Part shown: positions 15,872-25,514 of the stretch, one piece after another | Numbering within the stretch: the stretch's first letter is position 1 | Layout: each line of letters starts with the position of its first letter | From: VXNE01 sp965261535 | Lineage (GTDB): Bacteria > Pseudomonadota > Gammaproteobacteria > Pseudomonadales > Azotimanducaceae | NCBI GenBank assembly: GCA_965261535.1 | Contig: OZ253469.1 | Span: forward strand, 1,426,001-1,490,000 | Direction: 5' to 3' | DNA: 64,000 nucleotides | Notes under the pieces: generated by a model | What the model saw: only the letters and a program-made list of their open reading frames with translations | Database searches by the model: none | Told to the model about the DNA's origin: nothing | Made by a program: the position numbers and the translations under genes

Positions 15872-17287
15872 TCAATCCTTCCGCTGCTCTCTCAAGTAGG
15901 CGTTGTATGCCGTCCTAACCGCGTTTTCCGCCAGCTTCTCGTCCACCATCCATTGCACCTCCTTCCTCTTGTTCTCTCGCCACAGCCCCGACATGGACAG
16001 CCTATTGCTTTTCCGTCCATTGCAAGGTCGGCACAACAGTATCCGGTTGGAAAGGTCGTTGGTGCTATGCAATTCGGATTTGGGCGTTATGTGGTCCAAT
16101 TCCATGAATTCCGATTCGAGTTTCCTGCCGCATCCGGCGCAGACGACCAGTTTCGCGTTGTCGGCGTCGACCTGGGCTTCCTTGAGTATGACGACCATCT
16201 CCTTGTGGGATAGCTTCTGCCATGCCGCCAGTTCCCTTCGGTTGATAGTTTCTAATGCGACGGTTGCCGTCTCGCCTTCGTCGGTCCGTTCGGGTGGTTC
16301 CTTGGAATAGTGGATTTTCCCGAAGAGGGGCAAAGCTATTCCTCCAGTGCTCCCGTCCGGCGCGGCGAGTCCTTCTTTTTGCAGGCGGCGGACGACCGCT
16401 TCGCGCGCCTTGTCCCAGATGTCTATTCCGATCCATAGCCGTTTAAGACGTTCAGCGGCTACCAGCGTGGTAGCACATCCGGCGAACGGATCGAGAACGA
16501 TATTTCCTTCGTTGGAGGATGCCTTGATGATTCGTTCGTACAATTTCAGTGGCTTTTGCGTCGGGTAGCCGAATCGCTCACTGGCCATCCCGTTTATCGT
16601 GGGAATATCCCAAACATCCGTTGGCAATTTTAGAGTTCTATCTTTTGACTTAGATTTATCCGCAGCCATTGTCGCACTCGGAACACCTGTAGCCAGCCTC
16701 CTTAATACTTCCCCTTCACGCTTTTCCATTACATCTTTGGCATTAAATGTCCAAGTCTTTCCTTTCGCGTAAAATAAGATTACGTCATGTTTTCTATTCC
16801 AGCGAGTTTGTATGTGGTTCCCCCATGAATACCTCCAGACTATTTCGTTTTGAAAATTCTTCCGTCCGAACACGGCGTCCATCAATTCCTTCAGATAATG
16901 ACTGGCGGTCGGGTCGCAATGCAGGTAGATGCTTCCCGTATCCTTGAGCACCCGTCGCATAGCCAGCAAGCGAACAGCCATGAAGCAAAGGAAGGCACCC
17001 ATGTCGTCGCCGTAGCTTGAGCGGGAACCCTGAACAACATTCATGACGTTCGGATGATCGTCGGTGATCTGGTCCACCCATTCTTGATGCACGTCGTTCT
17101 CCCACGACCACCTATCCTGGAACTTCGCTCCGGAAGCCAAGCTGTCGGGCGTGGCGTGGAAGTCCCTGCCTTTGTTGAATGGCGGATCGGTGGCTATCAA
17201 ATCCACGGACTCCGAGTTCATGGCGCGGAGAAAATCGAGGTTGTCCCCATGAAACAGCGTTCGATTTTTCCAATTGGGCTCTGACAT
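15872..17287 (-). CDS. DNA methyltransferase fused to HNH nuclease domain (transposon passenger)
   Basis: The 471-residue protein has a beta-class (N4-cytosine/N6-adenine) methyltransferase order: motif IV DPPF at residues 34-37 with GRDFHATPDS, target-recognition region in the middle (WGNHIQTRWNRKHDVILFY), GYPTQKPLKLYERII and motif I DPFAGCATT at 266-274. Residues about 345-440 form an HNH domain with paired Cys (CAGC 383-386; CRPC 419-422), ELDHITPKS and NRILLC. A methylase with its own HNH nuclease could be a self-contained modification-restriction enzyme or a site-specific nickase. It faces the other passengers and ends 168 bp from the P63C gene. The ATG start lies 77 bp inside the right inverted repeat. 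Confidence 0.88.
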   Translation of the reverse strand: MSEPNWKNRTLFHGDNLDFLRAMNSESVDLIATDPPFNKGRDFHATPDSLASGAKFQDRWSWENDVHQEWVDQITDDHPNVMNVVQGSRSSYGDDMGAFLCFMAVRLLAMRRVLKDTGSIYLHCDPTASHYLKELMDAVFGRKNFQNEIVWRYSWGNHIQTRWNRKHDVILFYAKGKTWTFNAKDVMEKREGEVLRRLATGVPSATMAADKSKSKDRTLKLPTDVWDIPTINGMASERFGYPTQKPLKLYERIIKASSNEGNIVLDPFAGCATTLVAAERLKRLWIGIDIWDKAREAVVRRLQKEGLAAPDGSTGGIALPLFGKIHYSKEPPERTDEGETATVALETINRRELAAWQKLSHKEMVVILKEAQVDADNAKLVVCAGCGRKLESEFMELDHITPKSELHSTNDLSNRILLCRPCNGRKSNRLSMSGLWRENKRKEVQWMVDEKLAENAVRTAYNAYLREQRKD

Positions 17288-17363
17288 TTTTGCCCCTCCC
17301 GAATCCTTAGTAGCCTACCACCGGCGACGCCATCAAGAAGCATCTAGGCATTCCTTGAACTTG

Positions 17364-17389
17364 CTGTGGGAGTCAAGTATGTAATTCCC
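17364..17389 (-). repeat. Right terminal inverted repeat of the IS1595-type element
   Basis: 26 bp, exact reverse complement of 13127-13152. Confidence 0.92.
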
Positions 17390-17397
17390 ATTACTTT
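17390..17397. repeat. Target site duplication, right copy (ATTACTTT)
   Basis: Matches 13119-13126. Confidence 0.92.
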
Positions 17398-19041
17398 TGG
17401 GTCAAAACGCTTGATTGTCCATACTGCTCGGGCGCTGTTGATCTCTTTAGCTCCTACATCTTTGCGCGTCACGCCTATCCAAAAAAGCACCCCGCCGCAC
17501 AGACCGTTTGCCCGTCGTGCTACGGCGTGAGCGAGACCCGCTACGATGCGGCCCAAGTAACTTGCGACTCTTGCAACCACGTTTATGATCCAAAGAGCGC
17601 ACCCGCAAAGGGTGCGATGGCAACCTGTACGCACTGCGGAATCGCATTTGCGATTGCCAAGACCGTTCGGGAAGTAGGGCATCCTCCCAAGCATCGGCTC
17701 TACGCCAAACTCGTTTTGACGGCTAACAAAGAGAAACGATACCTGCCCGTGGACCACTTTGATCACGCGTTGTATCAAGAAGCCGCTACCGCATTGGCAG
17801 CCAAGGGGAATGACTACCCCGAAGGTCAGCTTCAAGCGGGTTACAACACGAACCAAGCAATAAATTACGGATACCATAGTTGGCGCGACATGTTCAATGA
17901 TCGCCAACTCCTCTGCCTTCGTTTAATGGCTGATCGAATCCGAGGAATTGAAAGCGAGCCGCTACGCGACCTGTTCGCTTGCCTGTTCTCGGGCACACTC
18001 GAATTCAACAACATGTTCGCTTCTTACATAGGCGAGGGTACGGGCGCGGTGCGGCACATGTTTTCTCACCACATCCTGAAGCCGGAGCGCACACCCTTGG
18101 AAGCGAATCCCTGGGGCACACTGAAAAGCTCCGGCGCATTCTCCACTCTTTTCGAAAGCCGAATCATGCGGTCGATCAACTATTGCGAAAATCCATTCGA
18201 AATCATGGTCGACGACAGGAATGGCCGGCCCGCCGCAAAAAAGGTGTTTGGGCTGTCAGAGCCAATCGGTCTTCCAATAGCTAAGAGCTTCGATCTCTTT
18301 GCCAAGGGTAGCCGCGTCTATCTATCGTGCGGGGACTCGGGGCGGACTGATCTCGCTTCGGGCTCGGTCGATGCGGTGATAACTGACCCCCCTTTCTTCG
18401 ACAACGTCCACTACTCCCAACTAGCGGACTTCTTCCATGTCTGGCAGCAGTACATTCTCTTGCCGGCCGGTCAACGATCATTGACGACGCGCTCCGACCG
18501 AGAGGTGCAGCAAACCGATGCCAAGGCGTTCACGACACGCTTGCAGGCGGTTTGGCGGGAATGCCGACGGGTGCTGAAGCGCGAGGGACTCTTGGTGTTC
18601 TCCTATCACCATTCCAGACCGGAAGGCTGGCACAGCATCTTCGAAGCTCTGACGGGATCAGGTTTCGTCATCGTATCTGCACATCCAATCAAGGCGGAAA
18701 TGTCGGTGGCCATGCCGAAGAAGCAAGCTAAGGCACCCATCGACCTAGACATCATATTGGTCTGTCGCAAACGCGAAGACGTGCAAACTGAGGCACTCTT
18801 GCACGAGGATGCTTGGGAGCGTGGCGTTGAGGTTGCGAGCAATCAAATTGAACGGTTGCGCCGCGTAGGTCGTCATCTCAGCCGCAACGACATTCGCGTC
18901 ATCGTCACCGCGCAAGTCGTCCGATTCCTATCCACATCTGCAGACCCTCAAGCGGCTTATGAATTCCTAGAACGCCAAGACGATAGAATCGACAAGGCGA
19001 TCAGTTTCCTCGGACTCAAGCCGATGGTCGAATATCGATAA
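17398..19041 (+). pseudogene. DNA methyltransferase (adenine-specific, DUF1156/Zn-ribbon type), 3-prime part
   Basis: From 17398 the frame reads WVKTLDCPYCSGAVDLFSS and continues without a stop to 19041, giving 547 residues that complete the 5-prime part at 12581-13126. It contains zinc-ribbon pairs (CPYC; CPSC; CDSC; CTHC), LLCLRLMADRIRG, the EFNNMFASYIGEGTGAVRHM block and methyltransferase motif IV DPPFFDNVHYSQ (nt about 18385), then FSYHHSRPEGW. The order motif I then IV is that of gamma/alpha-type adenine methylases. An internal ATG could allow expression of the second half, but it lacks the SAM-binding motif. Convergent by 26 bp overlap with the nuclease-like gene. Confidence 0.85.
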
Positions 19042-19932
19042 CGAAGCGACCGCGCGGAACCGTTTTGTCCGTGCGCCGAGGAGTGGGGAATGGATCTCGA
19101 ACATGAAGCAGTTCAGCATCTTCCGGCACGTCGCGGCTATCGCGATAGCAATGGAAAACCCGGACCCCAAAGTCAGTTTGAGCCGGAACGGTGCGCTCGA
19201 TGGTCCCGATGTATCGCAACGTCGGATGCTGGGCCTCAAGGTCGTCGCGCGAATGGATCATCGTCGATTGGTGATCGAGAAAAGAGACTCCGAGCGGGTT
19301 GGAGAAGATAATCATCGGTCGGACCCGATTGGCGCCGTCGCCAAATGTACCGAGTCCAATTTCCTTGGTTCGTTGACCGATGATCGAGATGTAGTAGTCG
19401 AAGTCTTCGTTCAACAGGTTGCCGTCGCACAAGGCGAGAGCAGTTAATCTATATGTTCGCGCCTCGCCCAGAACAGGCTCCTGGCACACAAATAGATAAA
19501 AACCCCTGATGTCAAGGACGCCGTTCGAGCCGTCATAGACGCGCACGATTCCGCAAGGCGGGGTTGTGTTGTAATCCATGCCGGAAGCGCGGGCGACACC
19601 GCCAGAGTCCTGACGTTCAAGCTTCTTCACCTCCAACCCAAAGATACAAGTTGAGTCGACGCGCAATTCTGCCTTAGATTGCTGATTGCAGAGGTGCGGT
19701 CGATAGACGACCATGTCGGGTGTGATCAATGGGCCTCGTGCCTTCACGACTTCGATCCCCTCGCGAAGATCCGTTCCGAGAGTCGCGCAGATATACCTGT
19801 CCAAGGGGTCGTCCTGAGTATTGAGCTTATCGTCCAAGAGGTAGGGTATCGGGACAGAGTCGGCACCAAAAAATGATCGCGAAGGGTAAGGAACGCTTCA
19901 ACAATCAAATCAGTCTGTAGTTCACTATTCAT
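19016..19932 (-). pseudogene. Probable PD-(D/E)XK restriction endonuclease, apparent 1-nt frameshift
   Basis: A 273-residue frame (ending 19016) contains ITPDMVVYRP, then about 30 residues later CIFGLEVKKL: a D...ExK pattern as in PD-(D/E)XK nucleases. Its natural start is missing: the ATG at 19932 (MNSELQTDLIVEAFLTLRDH) lies in another frame. Adding one T to the six-T run at 19866-19871 joins them as DHFFGADSVPIPYLLDDKLN and gives a 305-residue protein. Tail-to-tail with a split methyltransferase, it is most simply the nuclease of a type II-like restriction pair. The family is not one I recognise by sequence, so the nuclease call rests on the motif and the neighbour. Confidence 0.6.
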
Positions 19933-20092
19933 TGAGACTCCGTCTTCCGAATCGAAATCGGTCGTTGGCGGGCACATCAAGAGTACACTGAAGCTCGCCA
20001 CCGAATGGGTTCGTTTTCTTGTAGTCGACCCTACGTTTCCGCTATTTCTGGATCAGGAGACTGTCACGCTCCCCTCATCGTCGGCACCGGGA

Positions 20093-22177
20093 CTACCGAT
20101 AACCAGAACCGATCTCCAATCGGTACGGCGGGAGAGATTCCAGGATTGACTGGCCGTAGCGGAGCGTAACGATGCGGCGGTCGAGCAGCGTTATCCTCCC
20201 ATGGTCCTCTTCGTGGCGGATCAGGCGGCCACACGCCTGCACCAGGCGAAGCGCCGCCTCCGGTAGGGCGACCTCGAAAAACGGTACGCGTCCCTGACTT
20301 TCCAGCCATTCGGCGAAGGCTTGCTCCACGGGATTGTCCGGTGCGGAGAACGGCAGTTTGGCGATGATGACGTGGCGGCAGTATTCGTGCGGCAGGTCTA
20401 CGCCTTCGGCAAAACTCGCCAGTCCCAGGATGTAGCTCGGCTCGCCCGCGTCCACGGCGGACCGGTGCGTCTGCAGTAGCGCCTGTTTGGACCCTTCGTC
20501 CTGCAAGCGGCAATGCTCCCGGATCCGTTTCGGCAACGCCTCCACCACTTGACGAAACTGCCGCCAGGACGAGAACAGCGCCAGAGCGCTCGCTTCGAGT
20601 TCCAATAGGTGCGGAAGCATTTCGGCGATCTCCTGGGTATGCGCCTCCCGATCGCGCGGATCTGACCGCATTTCCGGCACGTTGAAACTGGCTAGACGTG
20701 GATAGTCGAAGGGACTGGGAATGAAATGCTGCCTGGTATCTTCGGGCAAACCGGATTTCTCCAGGAAGCGCTCGAAGCTGCCTAGAGCGCGCATCGTGCC
20801 GGACGTGCAGAGAGCACCGTAGCAGCGTTCCCACAGTCTTTCGCGAAGCGCATCACCGGGTTGCAGCGGGGCAGACACAAATTCCAGATCCGTATCCCTC
20901 TCGAACTTGAAACGCGTCACCCAGCGCGCCATGAGCCGACCATCAACTTCGCCGCCAACGCTTGATGCGTAGTCGCTAAACAGCGATGCCGCCTCCTCCG
21001 CACGCGCCACCATCTGTCCCGCAGGACCGAGCCAGTCTTCGGCGAGATACCCATTGGGCCAGTTGCGCTCACCTGTCAACACCTGCTCAAGGTAGCCGCG
21101 AAACGTTGCGAAGCGTTCGGCCAGACTGGCGAAACTGCCGCCCAGGGGATCGCATACGTCTCCAATTTCCCTGGGTACACGACCCAGAGGGAATCGATAG
21201 TTGGCACGCTCGTCCCATCCCGGGTCGAAGTCGAACTGACCTGCCAGGTTCTCGACCTCTCGCATCAACGCCGTCGCGGCAGCGATCTCCTCCGCCAATC
21301 TTGCCGCCAACTCCACCAGTTCCGGCGGACGCGAAAAGTGCTGGGCGCAAGTGCCGACGGTCGCCTCCGCCTGCTCCAGCCACTCTCTTGTACCGCGCAG
21401 CCGCGCCCGCGCCGTCAGATGTTCGCGCGCCTTGTCCGACAGGTGATGCGCCTCGTCAACGACAAAAATGGTTTCCTCCGGCGGCGGCAAGACGACGCCC
21501 CCGCCCAAGCTCAAATCCGCCAGCACGAGATCGTGGTTCGCGACCACGACGAGTGCATCTTCCACGTTGCGGCGCGCCTGATAAAACGGACATCGGCTGA
21601 AGAAGCCACATCGATTGCGTGTGCAACCGCGATGATCCGTCGTCACTGCGGACCAGGCTTGAGGCCGCACACCCTCCTCCCACGTGTCGAGTTCGCCATT
21701 CCAGGCACCTTCTTCGAATGTGGCGAACATCCGTTGATACGTGGGCACATCTTGCGGTTCCGGCAGTTCAAGCAGCGACTCCTGCGCGCCATCTCCGTAC
21801 CGACGCTCGTCGAGCCGCTTGAGGCAGACGTAGCGCCGACGTCCCTTGGCGAGCGCAAAGTCGAAGTCGAGATCGGTGTGCGCCTGCAAGTCTGGCAGAT
21901 CCCCAAAAACCACTTGCTCCTGCAGCGCCACCGTGGCCGTGCTGATGAGCACACGCATGCCAAGCGCCTGCGCGAGGGGAATCACCGCCAGGCAGTATGC
22001 AGCCGTCTTGCCCGTGCCCGTACCCGCTTCGACCACGCAAAGACGCGGTCGATCGCCGCTCAACGCGCGGGCGACGTAAGCGATCATCTCCCGCTGACCC
22101 CGGCGCGGCTTGAAGCCGCGTCCGTTCAGCCACGACCGATACGCGGTCTGGATCAGATCTTTGTACTCTTCCTCCAC
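20093..22177 (-). CDS. dinG: DinG-family iron-sulfur ATP-dependent DNA helicase
   Basis: A 694-residue XPD-like superfamily 2 helicase. It has Walker A EAGTGTGKTAAY near residue 45, the four Fe-S cluster cysteines (YVCLKRL, then GCTRNRCGFFSRCPF), DEAH in VVDEAHHLSDKA, and the C-terminal QACGRLIRHEEDHGRITLLDRR motif VI region. DinG/YoaA proteins unwind 5-prime to 3-prime at forked or R-loop DNA during repair. The GTG at 22177 begins VEEEYKDLIQTAYRSWLNG, the conserved start; the frame stays open upstream with unrelated text. No LexA box was found in the region immediately upstream. Whether it is DinG or the YoaA paralogue cannot be settled by eye. Confidence 0.9.
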   Translation of the reverse strand: MEEEYKDLIQTAYRSWLNGRGFKPRRGQREMIAYVARALSGDRPRLCVVEAGTGTGKTAAYCLAVIPLAQALGMRVLISTATVALQEQVVFGDLPDLQAHTDLDFDFALAKGRRRYVCLKRLDERRYGDGAQESLLELPEPQDVPTYQRMFATFEEGAWNGELDTWEEGVRPQAWSAVTTDHRGCTRNRCGFFSRCPFYQARRNVEDALVVVANHDLVLADLSLGGGVVLPPPEETIFVVDEAHHLSDKAREHLTARARLRGTREWLEQAEATVGTCAQHFSRPPELVELAARLAEEIAAATALMREVENLAGQFDFDPGWDERANYRFPLGRVPREIGDVCDPLGGSFASLAERFATFRGYLEQVLTGERNWPNGYLAEDWLGPAGQMVARAEEAASLFSDYASSVGGEVDGRLMARWVTRFKFERDTDLEFVSAPLQPGDALRERLWERCYGALCTSGTMRALGSFERFLEKSGLPEDTRQHFIPSPFDYPRLASFNVPEMRSDPRDREAHTQEIAEMLPHLLELEASALALFSSWRQFRQVVEALPKRIREHCRLQDEGSKQALLQTHRSAVDAGEPSYILGLASFAEGVDLPHEYCRHVIIAKLPFSAPDNPVEQAFAEWLESQGRVPFFEVALPEAALRLVQACGRLIRHEEDHGRITLLDRRIVTLRYGQSILESLPPYRLEIGSGYR

Positions 22178-22846
22178 GGCATGGAATCCGTTGTGTATTC
22201 CTGCTGTCCTTCCTCGTACCCGCCACGCCCGCCGCCGAACACGCGGACAGACTATCGCTGCCCGAAAACCCGCCACCGGGTGGCAAAAGACGATGTGACA
22301 AATGCCAACAAACGTCCAAATGGCCAAAGGTCCCGAGGTGCGCTGTTCTCCAACTGCCAAAGCCTTCGACGACAATCAGTCCACATTCCGGCGTCTCGCC
22401 GTGCCGAACGGGATCGCGATGGTCGGAGACGATCCATACGTTGGAGCGCTTGACCCTATCCTACGCCACCCCGGCACAGGAACGCGATACACGTCCTCCC
22501 CCACCGCGGGATGTTGCTACTGATTCTTGCCGTGGGGACACCCACGTTTCGGTCGCAGCAATTAGGGATACCCATCCCGACGGCGATTCTTTCGTCCGGG
22601 ACACCTGAAATGACGGCGATTAGGGACACCCATTCTTACGATTCAGGGGTTTTCGCCCTGTCGACTTGATCTCCTGACACGGGCGACATGGCGCCAAGAA
22701 TTGGCCGTAGGCCAACAGTGCGTTGGCCATGTGGTCCCAACCGGGAATCCAGTCATTCGGAGAATGCGCTTTGTTTCCTGCGGCTGGTGATCGCAACGCA
22801 GTGACAGGACTGCTCCGACCGCCGCTGTCGGCCCTCGGACCTGGCC
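22178..22846. other. Intergenic stretch, no gene recognised
   Basis: This 669-bp gap separates the dinG start from the stop of the lipoprotein gene. It must hold the dinG promoter near 22180-22260, which I cannot pinpoint, and repeat cluster 3 at 22526-22640. Open frames here are not protein-like. Confidence 0.5.
22526..22640. repeat. GGGTGTCCCTAAT repeat cluster 3 (inverted orientation)
   Basis: Contains GGGGACACCCACG, AGGGATACCCATCCCGACG, GGGACACCTGAAAT and TTAGGGACACCCATTC. The two spacers share GACGGCGATT. These are the reverse complement of the cluster-2 core GGGTGTCCCTAATCCGC. Confidence 0.7.
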
Positions 22847-23467
22847 TCAGCCGAAAATCCCCAGCCATCCCCTATCGAGAAAACGGCGGCAGGTCGCCAG
22901 TTGCCCCGTGTAGCGCTGCGCCCTGGCGGCCACTTTGTCCGCCGCACCCCGCAACCACGTGTTCTTTCTCCAGTTGCCCTGGCGATATCCGGTCAGTCCT
23001 TCGTGGTAGGAGAGATAGAGCGTTCGCGCGTCGTGTCGCGGGATTCCCAACGCGCGGTGAGCGCGGTCGAGGTACCAGCCCACAAAATCTATCGCGTCGG
23101 CGAATCTGGACCGTTTCGCGAGCTTGCGTCCGCTCGCGCGCTTGTAGTCCTCCCACGTCTCATCGGTCGCTTGCGCGAAACCGTACGCGCTCGATGGCCG
23201 GCGCCAGGGAAGAATGCCCAGGATCCTGGTTCGTGGTGGCCGGGCGTCATGTTCGAAGCTCGACTCCTTGTACGTGAACGCCATCATGATCGGAATCGAT
23301 ATCTTCCAGTTTTCCTCGGCCTTCTTCGCATGGCGATACCAACCATGCTTCTCATCAAAAACATCGCAAATGTCCGCGACGTTCGATGGCGTAGATGCGC
23401 AACCTTCGGCGACAAGGACCACTGCAGCCATGGAAACCGCGAGGCTAACCGTTATCGATCGCTTCAT
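22847..23467 (-). CDS. Lipoprotein with lysozyme/SLT-like transglycosylase fold
   Basis: A 206-residue protein with a lipoprotein signal (MKRSITVSLAVSMAAVVLVAE before a Cys at about residue 23). The mature part has the SLT-type arrangement: MAFTYKESSFEHDA with the likely catalytic Glu, SAYGFAQATDETWEDYKR, RFADAIDFVGWYLDRAHRALG and LYLSYHEGLTGYRQGNW. It probably cleaves peptidoglycan from the outer membrane side as a small lytic transglycosylase. Its start overlaps the end of ligA by 23 bp, indicating a shared transcript with ligA and perhaps zipA and smc. Confidence 0.8.
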   Translation of the reverse strand: MKRSITVSLAVSMAAVVLVAEGCASTPSNVADICDVFDEKHGWYRHAKKAEENWKISIPIMMAFTYKESSFEHDARPPRTRILGILPWRRPSSAYGFAQATDETWEDYKRASGRKLAKRSRFADAIDFVGWYLDRAHRALGIPRHDARTLYLSYHEGLTGYRQGNWRKNTWLRGAADKVAARAQRYTGQLATCRRFLDRGWLGIFG

Positions 23468-25514
23468 GCTTCACCAGCAGCGCCACAAAGTCAGTTTCAT
23501 CCATCAGGGGGATCGCGAGCTCTTCCGCCTTCTCCGATTTGCTGCCGGCACCCGGTCCAGCCACCACCCGAGTGGTCGACGCCGATACCGAACCCGCAAC
23601 CTTCGCCCCGAGCTTCACCAAGCGCGCCTTGGCTTCGTTGCGCGTCATGGCCGCCAGCGTTCCTGTCAGCACCCAGGTCTCCCCCGCGAGCGGCGCCTTG
23701 GCCGGTTCCGCGGGGGTGGGCCAATCGATGCCCTGCTCAATCAGCCGGCGCATGACCCCCCGATTGTATTCATCGTCAAAAAAATTTCGGATCCGGGAGG
23801 CGACAATGGGCCCCACATCGGAGACCTCGTTCAACGCCTCCTCTGAAGCGCGGCTCAGGACATCAAGCGCGCGGAAGTGGTTCGCCAGATTGGCGGCGGT
23901 GGTCTCACCGACTTCGCGAATGCCGAGGGAGTAGATGAATCGGGCGAAGGTTGTGTGCTTGCTCGCGTTCAAAGCGTCAATCAGGTTCCCGGCAGATTTC
24001 GGCCCCATGCGGGCGAGCGACTTGACCGCATCCGCATCCAGCCCGTAAAGGTCCGCCGGATCCTTGACCATGCCTCGCTCCACAAGCTGTTCGACCAGCT
24101 TGTCTCCCAAACCCTCGATGTCCATCGCCAGGCGCGACGCAAAGTGCTTCAGACTTTCCTTGCGCTGAGCCGGACATGCAAGTCCCGCCGGACAGCGCGC
24201 AACCGCTTCGCCCTCCGGTCGCTCAATTGGCGTGTCGCAGGCTGGACACCGCTGCGGCATCGCTACTCTCCGGGCAGCTTTTGGCCGTTTCGCCTCCACC
24301 ACTTGCGTCACCTGCGGGATCACATCGCCAGCGCGATGCACCATGACCGTATCGCCCAAACGCAAATCGAGGCGCTCGACTTCGTCCATGTTGTGCAGGG
24401 TTGCATTCGACACCGTGGCGCCTCCGACAAAGACAGGCTCAAGCTTCGCCACCGGTGTGATGGCGCCGGTGCGTCCCACCTGGAAATCAACACCCTTAAG
24501 TACGGTGGTCGCCGCTTCCGCGGGATACTTGTACGCGACGGCCCATCGAGGGCGCCGCGTCACGTTCCCCAGGGCGGTCTGCATGGCGAAGTCGTTCACC
24601 TTGACGACAGCTCCATCCATGTCGTAGCCGAGGTTCGACCTTTCCCCCAGCAGCGCGCGCACATATTCCAGGCACGCTTCCACTCCAACGACACGACCGG
24701 CGTGTTCGTTCACCCGAAGCCCCCAACGCTTGAACGCGTCAAGCACTTGCCACTGGGTCTCCGGCTCCCAGTCGCCGCGCAAACCGGCGCTGTAGCAATA
24801 CATGGATAGCGGGCGAGATGCGGTCAGCCTGGGATCGAGTTGCCGCAGGCTTCCGGCTGCGGCATTGCGCGGATTGACCAGTAGGCGCTCGCCGGTCCTG
24901 GCTGCCGCTTCGTTGAAAGCACGAAAACCGTCTAGCGGCATGTAGATCTCGCCTCGCACTTCGAGCATCGCCGGATAGCTGTCGCCCAGCAATCGCAAAG
25001 GGATCGCGGGAACAGTCCGAACGTTCGCTGTAATGTCCTCGCCGTTAGAGCCGTCGCCACGCGTTGCGCCACGGACCAACACGCCGTTCTCGTAGATCAG
25101 GCTCACCGCCACCCCATCGATCTTCGGCTCGCAAGTGAACTCCAGTTCGCCTTCGTAACCCACTCGAGTCCGACAACGGTTCTCCCAGTCGATGAATTCC
25201 TCTTCTGACGCGCATTTGTCCAGGGACAGCATGGGCAACTCGTGAACCACCGCGGCAAAACGCGCAGATGGCTCGGCCCCCACGCGCTGCGAGGGAGAAT
25301 CCAAAGTCACCAGGTGAGGATGTTCGTTCTCCAGGTTGATGAGATGGTCGAATAGCGCATCGTATTCCGCATCGAGTATCTCCGGGTCGTCGAGAACGTG
25401 ATAGCGATAGAGGTGATAGCGAATGCGTTCGCGCAGTTCGGCGATTTCGCGTCGCGCGAGATCTGCCTTCTTGCGCTGAGGGGCGCACGGAGCCCCGCTG
25501 ACCGATTCCGTCAT
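23445..25514 (-). CDS. ligA: NAD-dependent DNA ligase
   Basis: LigA seals nicks in replication and repair using NAD+. The 689-residue protein has normal length and all domains: Ia (RYHLYRYHVLDDPEILDAEYD), adenylation site EPKIDGVA with the catalytic Lys, OB fold (PRWAVAYKYPAE; VGRTGAITPVA), a four-Cys zinc finger (CPACDTPIE...CPAGLACPAQ), helix-hairpin-helix region (YGLDADAVKSLARMGPKSAGNLIDA) and a C-terminal BRCT domain (GETWVLTGTLAAMTRNEAKA). The order smc, zipA, ligA on one strand is common in Gammaproteobacteria. Confidence 0.98.
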   Translation of the reverse strand: MTESVSGAPCAPQRKKADLARREIAELRERIRYHLYRYHVLDDPEILDAEYDALFDHLINLENEHPHLVTLDSPSQRVGAEPSARFAAVVHELPMLSLDKCASEEEFIDWENRCRTRVGYEGELEFTCEPKIDGVAVSLIYENGVLVRGATRGDGSNGEDITANVRTVPAIPLRLLGDSYPAMLEVRGEIYMPLDGFRAFNEAAARTGERLLVNPRNAAAGSLRQLDPRLTASRPLSMYCYSAGLRGDWEPETQWQVLDAFKRWGLRVNEHAGRVVGVEACLEYVRALLGERSNLGYDMDGAVVKVNDFAMQTALGNVTRRPRWAVAYKYPAEAATTVLKGVDFQVGRTGAITPVAKLEPVFVGGATVSNATLHNMDEVERLDLRLGDTVMVHRAGDVIPQVTQVVEAKRPKAARRVAMPQRCPACDTPIERPEGEAVARCPAGLACPAQRKESLKHFASRLAMDIEGLGDKLVEQLVERGMVKDPADLYGLDADAVKSLARMGPKSAGNLIDALNASKHTTFARFIYSLGIREVGETTAANLANHFRALDVLSRASEEALNEVSDVGPIVASRIRNFFDDEYNRGVMRRLIEQGIDWPTPAEPAKAPLAGETWVLTGTLAAMTRNEAKARLVKLGAKVAGSVSASTTRVVAGPGAGSKSEKAEELAIPLMDETDFVALLVKHEAIDNG

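Larger units (their letters stand above)
13127..17389. mobile_element. IS1595-family transposon with passenger genes (4,263 bp)
   Basis: The ends are perfect 26-bp inverted repeats at 13127-13152 and 17364-17389; the left reads GGGAATTACATACTTGAC onward. They are bounded by the 8-bp duplication ATTACTTT. Inside are an ISXO2/IS1595-like transposase, a ClpP-like protease and a P63C-domain protein on the plus strand with 4-bp overlaps, and a methyltransferase-HNH fusion on the minus strand. The element interrupts a methyltransferase gene whose frame is restored by precise removal. Perfect termini and duplication point to a recent transposition. Only one transposase and one pair of ends are present, so this is a unit transposon and not a composite of two IS copies. 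Confidence 0.92.

Noticed and set aside
13127..17389. Composite transposon or prophage remnant (because of P63C and ClpP-like genes)
   Set aside because: There is one transposase and one pair of ends with a matching 8-bp duplication, and no phage structural, integrase or lysis genes.
19866..19871. Programmed frameshifting at the T run in the nuclease-like gene (and at 9652)
   Set aside because: No slippery heptamer with pseudoknot or internal Shine-Dalgarno pattern was seen, and three unrelated genes show the same one-base loss, which fits error or decay better.
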